From Lepidonotus clava (taxonomy: Eukaryota; Annelida; Polychaeta; Phyllodocida; Polynoidae), in NCBI GenBank assembly GCA_936440205.1, contig OW387147.1, forward strand, positions 45,441,627-45,505,626: 64,000 nt of DNA. Direction: 5' to 3'. The number at the start of each line of letters is the position of its first letter. The stretch's first letter is position 1. The translations under genes were made by a program, and so were the position numbers. Under the pieces are notes generated by a model. It did no database searches and was not told the origin of the DNA. It worked only from the letters and a program-made list of their open reading frames with translations. Below, piece by piece: positions 56,704 to 64,000 of this stretch.

Positions 56704-58721
56704 TTTTTGAGTTGTATCTTGTGTCCCAGATCTATAGCTATGACGGCTAGGCCTAGATGACATTTTAGGCGGTCCGCGGAGCACCCTGACGTTATTAGAA
56801 GGACTGCCCTATTGTCTGAAGGGGGCAGATTCATAGTCCCACTGAAAGTAGTCCCGCCTTTGTCTAATTACCAACTAAATGAGTGTGGGGACATGAGGGG
56901 TACAGCGAGGACTAATCAAATGTCAAGGGGATAGGGGGATGCTAGACGTTTTCCCTTTGAAATTATTGAGCGAAATAATTGCAATAACTTTCGCACTTTC
57001 TGCAACCTTTTGATAATTGCGGATCAGTTTAATCTGAAATAGTTGGAACGCCGAATTCTCTGGGTGGTTGGTAAGATTAATCATCTTTTAAAAATGGGAA
57101 ATCGAAATTGAGTAAAATCCTTGGGGAATTGATCGCAACGATGCCAGCGCCAAAACCCAGAAAAACCCAGCAGGGATTGCCAAAATTAACTCCCATGTAA
57201 AATTATCTGTGTATCCCTTCTGCATTATTATGTGTTGCAATTGGTTTTGAATTCTCAGAACCTACACCCTAAACAGAATCGGCATTCTTGACGCAATATC
57301 AATCAGGGATAGTGCCTTTTTTGTATCATACCCCGCCCAGGACTCTATCAGAAATGACAGGGCGGGCCGACCGGTGAACCGCCGGTGTAGGGGGGCGGAC
57401 CTTTGATCTGTTCAGTCTAATCTCACAGGGGGACAAAAGAAAGCTTTCCCATCGATAAAGGACCACGCTGGGGTATTGGCATCGCCCGGTCTGTCATCTC
57501 ACCATACAAGCCTACCAACAGCTATAGAGGCTTTTCCGGGCCACGTCATCTACTGGGGAAAGAGTGTAAATTTGTAATAAAAAAAAAAGACTTAATGTAC
57601 ACACTAGTTGCCCAAAAAATATAATGATATCCAAGTGAATTCGAACAATAATTTAGGTCACTACATGTGTTTCCCAATATTAAGTAATCGATAAAAATGG
57701 ACAATGCAGTTGCAAAAATGACTTCCATTATGGACTTTCCATCTGCTTTGGTACTGGCATGTTTATGATCGTCTCTGATTCAACTGTAGTAAAAAATCAA
57801 CTTGATAGTTGTGTCTCACCAACAATGGACTGTTGCAGTCAACGGAATAATAATAAGAAAAGGTTTAACCGTTATAACTTATGGGGATGGCACAACGTAT
57901 GGCACTGTTGCAGAATCGTGAGCTTGGCTGGAAATGCAATTTTAACATTATCATTACTTTATCCACCCTAGCTCGTTATTATACTGGTTACTTTTCTTAG
58001 GACATACTTTGGTGATCTAACAGCTATACCAACGGCTGCACCGATCCATGATTAGCATGTTTGATAAGCTGAAGCCAACGGCAGACAGCAGTCGGACGAC
58101 TCTTACCAAAAACGGTCGGCCATCGTACATGAATGAGTGGATATAATGCTTAACGTTCTAGTAAAATGATTAGTACCTTGACAGTTGTTGGGCATGCCAG
58201 GGACTTGTCCAGCTATTGTTGTACACAGCACAGTTGTAGAGTAGCTCATAAGTTCACGCAAGTTCACACCAGCCACACTCTAAAGAAACTAAAATAATTT
58301 CACAAAACGATGATATTGTAATACCAATACCAGGATAAGTTATGAATACCAACTTGACACTGCCATTCAGTATTTTTGGTGTATTGGCACAGTAGGCAGT
58401 ATTTGTGTATACTGCCAACCTTGCTTTATGGTGTACAATGTGTTTCCCTCTATTTTGTGAATTCTGATTGGATTTGCATGATTATTTATTTAATGTCAGG
58501 TAAAACGATGCTGTCTAATTACATGGAGATAGTGATGGAGTTCTATGATTAAGAAAAAATATTGAACATTAGGGTAAACTGCTTGAAACCAGTCAAAGTG
58601 TGTGCATAATCAAGACACTGTGATACTGCCCACTTTGCTTCATTAATAATTTCCTTTCTATTTTGCTTATAACTTAAAGATATAGTATATAATATAAGGA
58701 AAACTAACCTCAGTTGACATT
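56704..58721. other. No gene; candidate conserved noncoding DNA
   Basis: 56830-57440 is repeat-free and rich in ATTA/AATT words and CAAT-type words (GTCTAATTACCAACTAAAT, GAAATAATTGCAATAAC, TTGATAATTGCGGATCAG, GATTAATCATC). It may be regulatory for the gene at 53.6 kb or a more distant one. Conservation cannot be tested here. Confidence 0.3.
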
Positions 58722-58820
58722 ACAACCCTGTATACTCGATGGGATGTCAGAAAAATTACAACCCTCAGCCTAATGGCCTCAGCAGTAATTTTTCGACACC
58801 CACCTCATATTCAGGGTTGT
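58722..58820. repeat. 99-bp fold-back element
   Basis: ACAACCCTGTATACTCGATG plus GGATGTCAGAAAAATTAC pairs imperfectly (roughly three quarters of positions) with the complement of GTAATTTTTCGACACCCACC plus TCATATTCAGGGTTGT. The loop is AACCCTCAGCCTAATGGCC plus TCAGCA. It is probably a small fold-back transposon; it could also fold as an RNA hairpin. Confidence 0.6.
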
Positions 58821-59460
58821 ACTATCAACCTCTGTATGTTTTCCTATAGAAAGTATCTGTATACCTATATAGAAAGTGAGTTGACTTTCCTTTCCTGTCT
58901 CATTGAAAAAGTAGTAAGGTTAAGGACTGTCCTATAATGAGCCCAATATAGTTGTACTCCAATGACAACATAAACAGTTAACTACCTTCGTCAGGCTATG
59001 ATAAAGCAATGATACTCGCTGTTATTTGTACAAACCACCCTTGGATCAATAGGAAGCGGGAGATACGACCTAGCACATAACGTTTTATAGCTTCAAACCC
59101 CTGTATTGTACTTGAACCTGTGCCCAAAACGATTGTTGAAAGGAAATACCGTTTTTTTTAATCGGCCAAGAACTCATTTGTAGATTGGATCTAGTCTAGT
59201 TTTCATAGTAATAATGGTACAGGAAAGGAGTGCCTGTATTCATGCACTGTAAATATTCAGTGTTGCTGGGGGGGGGCTGCCTATGGAAATCCTTTTCACC
59301 TTAGATAGTTTCTATTTCTACCAACGTTTCAACCAAAGGTTCTTTAACAGAAATTCTCCATACCGTCATTCCAGATCTACGCGATGTAGATTGTAAACGC
59401 AGTGCTCTCCATTTCCTTTTCTCTATTTCAGTTTTTTCAGGTTTTTTTAAAAAAATTATA
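58821..59460. other. No gene recognised
   Basis: Unassigned AT-rich sequence; the 8-base G run near 59270 is the only low-complexity feature. Confidence 0.4.
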
Positions 59461-60150
59461 TTTTGGACATTGCGTCCCCTCGGCGTCCCCTCGGCGTCTG
59501 TTTGTGCCGCCTCCTAGCGGTGATTGACACATTGAGATGGATCGGTAAGGGGGGCACAATGTGGGTAGGGGGAAGGGAAGGGGGGATACAACATCCCAAA
59601 GGTAGTGGGGTGGGGAGGTTGAAAGGAAAGGGGGGAGGGCACAACATCCTCCTCCAGGGTAGGGGAGAGAGGGGGAGAAGGGGTATGGGCATAGGTTTAA
59701 ATCTAGGAAATTTAAATGTATGGGTTTCTGGACATATAAGTGAAATTTGAAAGCAAAACAATCATCTTCATCACCATCATAACTTGTATACTAACACTTA
59801 CTATGTGTATACTAACATGCCACTATCTGAAAAGCGTTTGTAAAACGAGATAGTCTTTGCTCAATAAAACAACAAAAAACAACAACAAAATAACAAAAAA
59901 GAAAGGGAGGGGAAAGAGAATGGGGGACTGGGACAGAGATGGGGAGGAGTAGAGGGGACGGAGGGGAGGGGGTTAGAAGAGAGGAATCTGTAGGAACAAC
60001 AATAGGGGCTGCTCTAAACCTCCCAGTATACATCCCCGTGCTGGACGGGGTCGGGGGGAGAGAAGGGAAAGGGAGAATGGGGAAGGTTGGGGTAAGAGAG
60101 GAATCTGTTTAAGCAACAATAGGGGCTGCTCTAACCCCCCAGAGTCCCCT
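59461..60150. repeat. G-rich block with tandem duplications
   Basis: 59472-59500 holds 2.6 copies of an 11-mer (GCGTCCCCTCG). 59545-59690 and 59895-60095 are purine-rich (AGGGG-type). GAGAGGAATCTGT... AGCAACAATAGGGG... CTGCTCTAA occurs at about 59980 and 60096, a direct duplication of about 117 bases with its G-rich neighbour. The Arg/Gly/Pro frames on both strands are composition artefacts. Confidence 0.7.
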
Positions 60151-60196
60151 ACTGCCCCCTCAGACCGATCGACTAGACATAAGGGGGCCTGGATTA

Positions 60197-60408
60197 GGCC
60201 CTGTTTCAACCAGTCAATTTTACTGCCGATTTCAAAAATCAGAGATGGGAATATTAGTTAATCAGGAACACGTCATATGCTATTAGAAAGCATCTTTTAA
60301 TTCTCTTTCAAATGTCATGTAATATATATAATATTTTGTTATAATACTAGTTAAAAGTAATAAATTACCAAACGGTCAGCAGTTAAATCAGTTGTTGGAA
60401 ACAGGGCA
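60197..60408 (+). mobile_element. Hairpin MITE family D, copy D5
   Basis: GGCCCTGTTTCAACCAGTC at the left and GTTGGAAACAGGGCA at the right. TTA lies outside both ends (60194-60196 and 60409-60411), a Harbinger-type target. The core ATTAGAAAGCATCTTTTAAT plus TCTCTTTCAAATGTCATG is the family hairpin. Best-bounded copy. Confidence 0.8.
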
Positions 60409-60411
60409 TTA

Positions 60412-62560
60412 AAGTCCCTCTGCAGGAGCACCTCCACCTTGAGATCCACAACCAAATCATCGAATGTCGGTTTACTGATAGGCTATATATAATTGGTTGT
60501 TTCTACCAAAATCATCAGCTGATTAAAAGACGATATAGCAACATGATATTGTACATCCATCCTAAAGGATTGTGCATGTATTTATTGAAAGAACGAATGA
60601 TTCTGTTTAGCTTGCAGATACAGATATATCTGTCTATGCCCTTAGCTAACTTTCTGACATGTGTCAACGTTAAATAACTGCGTGGTGATGTTTATGTTTA
60701 TTTCAAATAGGGACTATTAAAGTAACCATGTGCACTGGCAGTCGTTTTTAAGATTGTCTAATATACATCACATCAGTACCTGCCTGAGACTACATTGTCT
60801 TAACCCTTAACTTAAACCTGTCTATAGATCACCACTCTGCTTAAACATTCTACATAACATCCCATACTTGCAATGTTTGTTTGTCTCGTTGTCAGAGAAA
60901 CAATTAAACTGAATTGTTTTTAAGGAAAACACTATCCATAAAACACAGCCTTACAGTTTTAACGATTTGGCATGCAGTTTTTGTTGGGCCAGCGCGTATC
61001 GGGGTTAACAAGAAAGTCTCAGTTTATTACCACGAGATCGAAAAATAAAACTTTAATTGGTGGCTTCAAGATTATCCAATGAATTATCTTCCAGGTACGA
61101 AGGTCATAAAAAGTTAATTACTATTATTGACTATTAAAATCATGGTTTGAATGAAGATTTAACTCAACCTTTCGATTCTGTGATATTGACATCAATCGCA
61201 GCTTTAGGTAAAGAGTAAAGCCCCATACTCAATGGACTGAACAAGTACATGACATGGAATATTCTACCAGGATATTCTCCCAGACGCGGTCTCTGGCTAA
61301 TGATATTTTGACCTACCTGCAGGCTAAATCAAGGTGCATTGCAGGAAATATGTCAACACATCCATTTCCTGTTATAAGCCTTTAATATGTCACAATTAGT
61401 AATCTATGACATTTTCCTTTGTTTGAGATTATAAAAATGAAGAATAAGGTACTTTTTCCTGTATGTACTTCAACTTCTAAAGTAAATTCAAAGATATTTT
61501 CATTACATATTTTTATATTTTCATAAGATGCATTATTCCTATTAGTTTTCCGGTGTTTTAGTCTACAAAATAATCCTGCAGGTGCATAAAATACAGAAAC
61601 ACTTTGAGCTGCATCTGACTGAATTAGTCGAATCAGACTACCCGGCAGTATACAGTATTGATATGTACTAGTTTAATATGAATCAGATAAAAAAAGAAAA
61701 CGCTATATTTTTTATATATTCATGGTCGTGTGATTTTCCTTACTGGTCAGCGAATATGAAAACATCATTTATGTCAATTCGTTTGTAAAAACACCCAATA
61801 TACATGTGCTACCCTCTGCTAACATTGTCCAAGTAAGCTCGAGCTCATGACACAGAAAAGATCAAGTGACATGTGTAATCCTGTAATATTTATAAAGTAC
61901 GTGTTTTGTGTTTCAATTTAATCCTATTAGCTGGTCAGACGATCTGCTATCTTTAGTTCCCAACATTTAATTAAACAAGAATAAACTCATTCAGCCCCAT
62001 AATCCATCCATTGAGGCGGTTCAAAGTCCCCTTCTAGGACCATTCAAACAGTTTAAAATCATCCAAACAGATTATTGAGAGTAGCTGGGGACTAAAGAAC
62101 AAACGGGCACCTGATAGGTCAACGGTAAACATTATCCAATCGAAACAACTGGAATTAATAAATCCTCAAGGACTTTGAGGCTAGAAAAGCCTGGGTATGG
62201 AATTTGAGAGGGTTTTAACCGGAAATGTTTGGTTTCCCGGACTTCCGCCGCTAGACAAGATTAATGTTTGCTGATATTGCGTTGCATCTTCTGCAATTTC
62301 AGGGAAATTAATCCAAAGCACGTTATCAATAAGCCCAGGAAGTAAATTGCATCAATCGCTTTTTTTAATCGCAATACAGTCAGCAAATTTAGTTTATTGT
62401 TAATGTAAGTGTAATGTATATTTGCAGATGTAGACAACTTTACTTATATCATGACATTGTGTCATTATTTGAAATGACAAAGAATGTTGGGTATAGGGAC
62501 AAATTTATACATATACATGTATATATATTGGTCTGTACTCAACATTTCATTACATTTCTT
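60412..62560. other. No gene; possible regulatory stretches
   Basis: 61000-61230 and 61960-62400 are repeat-free and rich in homeodomain-type words (TTTAATTGGTGG, AAGTTAATTACTATTATTG, GGAATTAATAAATCC, GGGAAATTAATCCAAAG). 62225-62260 has a CCGGACTTCCGCCGC word. No supported exon. Confidence 0.3.
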
Positions 62561-62617
62561 ACGTGTGTGTGTGAATGTGTGAGAGTGTGTGAGAGTGTGT
62601 AGGTGTGTGCGTGTGTG

Positions 62618-62669
<52 letters not shown>

Positions 62670-62672
62670 TGT
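62561..62672. repeat. (GT)n microsatellite
   Basis: Impure GTGTGAGAGTGTGTGAGAGT followed by a pure GT stretch of about 40-50 bases to 62666. Confidence 0.9.
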
Positions 62673-62712
62673 ATATAATTATGTATGTGCAGACTTGCTG
62701 GATAAATTGAAA

Positions 62713-62968
62713 TAGTCAGTCAGTCAGTCAGTCAGTCAGTCCGTCACTCCCTCCCTCCCTCCCTCCCTCCCTCCCTCCCTCCCTCCCTCCCTCCCTCCCT
62801 CCCTCCCTCCCTCCCTCCCTCCCTCCCTCCCTCCCTCCCTCCCTCCCTCCCTCCCTCCCTCCCTCCCTCCCTCCCTCCCTCCCTCCCTCCCTCCCTCCCT
62901 CCCTCCCTCCCTCCCTCCCTCCCTCCCTCCCTCCCTCCCTCCCTCACTCACTCACTCACTCACTCACT
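62713..62968. repeat. Compound tetranucleotide array CAGT-CCCT-CACT
   Basis: (CAGT)n at 62713-62742, then about 49 copies of CCCT at 62747-62944, then (CACT)n to 62968. The long middle block is an uninterrupted polypyrimidine/polypurine tract; the minus strand is (AGGG)n, a strong G-quadruplex or triplex former. The minus-strand frames encoding Glu-Gly-Gly-Arg repeats are artefacts of this array. Confidence 0.98.
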
Positions 62969-62996
62969 TTCACACTGACAAACACTCGCTCGACCA

Positions 62997-63164
62997 GGGG
63001 CGTTCCGTTAAGAATGTACGCATCAAGGGGGTGGGAAGGGAGATCTGAAATCTATTTAAATATGCGTACGTTCTAGTACAAACCCAATGTGTATTTTCGC
63101 CCTAAAGGGATTGGGGGTCTGAGATTTGTTTTTAAATGTACATACGTACAAAATGAAAGGCCTC
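62997..63164. mobile_element. MITE family F, copy 2 (diverged)
   Basis: GGGGCGTTCCGTTAAGAATG with TACGCATCAAGGGGGTGGGA, then TATGCGTACGTTCTAGTAC, and a right end TACATACGTACAAAATGAAA plus GGCC. Same layout as 56549-56703 with many substitutions. Confidence 0.75.
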
Positions 63165-63506
63165 TCATTCAATCACTCACATAGTCCGTCTCATAAAATA
63201 TATACCGAGATTGATTAACGCAAGCTGTAGCTGTTATCATTGTGTGATATATTCGCCAATTGTTAGTAAATATGTATCTGGTGTATGTTCACGTCGGTGC
63301 AGCATTATTGAACCTCCTGCGGAGGAGTATGGCTGGCTGGCAAATTACCTCTCACTAGACTTACCAGATCGATGGGTTTCTTTAAGATAGATGGTTAAAG
63401 TTTAGTCCTCATTGAAGCATATGGTCTAGGCCTGGCAGAATTAAACCGTCGCCATAATTTATATATACATACGAGGTCTTCGTTGGAACGTAGGCCATAG
63501 AGAGCA
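63165..63506. other. No gene recognised
   Basis: Short unassigned stretch between two MITEs. Confidence 0.4.
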
Positions 63507-63826
63507 GGGGTGTCAACTCTCTATCCACGATATTTAACCCCCACGATACATTGAAATAGCCACAATCACAAAAAATTGATTGTGGGATTTTAATGATTCG
63601 AGATATTTCTTTTTTCATTTTTTCTTATCCCAAATTGTTCAAACATTAAAATGTATTATATGTAATTTCACATACATTTTGAATGATTTTGATAAGATTT
63701 ATCCATAACTTTCATGTCCAAAATTTATAGTGGATGTTTTCTGGGTAGCATTTTTGTATTGTGGGCCCTAAAATACACCCCACAATAAATTTTCTTTTAT
63801 CGTGGAAGTTTTTTGGTTGGAGCCCC
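63507..63826 (+). mobile_element. MITE family B, copy 2
   Basis: GGGGTGTCAAC at the left and TTTTGGTTGGAGCCCC at the right. The interior shares ACATACATTTTGAAT, TTTTGATAAGATTTATCC (TTTTAATACGATTTATTC in B1), GTGGATGTTTTCTGGGTAGC and TGTATTGTGGGCCCTAAAAT with 1603-1950. Roughly three quarters identical to B1. Confidence 0.8.
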
Positions 63827-64000
63827 AGATTTAGATGGCATTTTTCTGCTAAAACAAAAAAACAGGAACATAACAGAACGATACAATCCAACCAGTTTCG
63901 CAAATCTGACCATAAAAGGATAATCTCTGCAAGTTAGCTTCCTGCTACAGAATGAAATGAAAATGAAAACCATGGACATGGGAATGTATATAAGCATGAA

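Noticed and set aside
62736-62951. Minus-strand frames of Glu-Gly-Gly-Arg repeats
   Set aside because: Translation of the (CCCT)n microsatellite.

Overview
The window reads as noncoding DNA from an animal nuclear genome. It has no long open frames, several LINE 3' ends carrying reverse-transcriptase C-termini and AATAAA/poly(A) tails, many short inverted-repeat (MITE-type) elements with target-site duplications, microsatellites, and CpG-rich blocks with YY1-, CTCF-, NRF1- and ETS-like motifs. A marine invertebrate (cephalochordate, hemichordate, echinoderm or lophotrochozoan) is a reasonable guess, but nothing here fixes the species. Nearly all open frames of 60-180 codons look like chance or repeat-derived frames.

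Layout. 0-5.5 kb: a broken tandem duplication with a MITE in one copy, a G-depleted insert, and two LINE remnants. 5.5-16 kb: mostly unassigned, with a YY1/CTCF-like pair at 6.56 kb and an inverted repeat at 8.6-9.3 kb. 16.1-17.0 kb: an 882-bp element carrying eight copies of one motif. 20.5-23.8 kb: a 3.3-kb largely palindromic CACTA-like element. 24.2-25.3 kb: a CpG-rich block with a 26-bp minisatellite. 27.1-27.7 kb: a C-skewed block. 32.5-34.4 kb: a nest of repeats (possible solo LTR, LINE end, MITEs). 34.5-37.5 kb: a tandemly duplicated, enhancer-like segment, one copy split by a second CACTA-like element. 37.7-49.3 kb: MITEs, some nested, and a decayed satellite. 50-52 kb: a retroposed 3' end among GGTT-rich DNA. 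53.3-55.6 kb: the only convincing gene candidate, an NRF1/ETS-type promoter followed by a two-exon frame for about 52 residues. 56-64 kb: more MITEs, G-rich DNA, possible regulatory stretches and a 200-bp (CCCT)n tract.

Most notable: (1) a 130-bp block that is identical in the two copies at 36555-36684 and 37106-37235 although both flanks have diverged, as expected of a duplicated enhancer under constraint or of gene conversion; (2) a CACTA-like insertion whose empty site is preserved in the neighbouring duplicate; (3) a shared architecture of non-autonomous DNA elements packed with many copies of one short motif (three unrelated examples); (4) one MITE family with about ten copies in the window; (5) the short two-exon gene candidate. 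All calls come from reading the sequence by eye; percentages are rough and no database search was possible.
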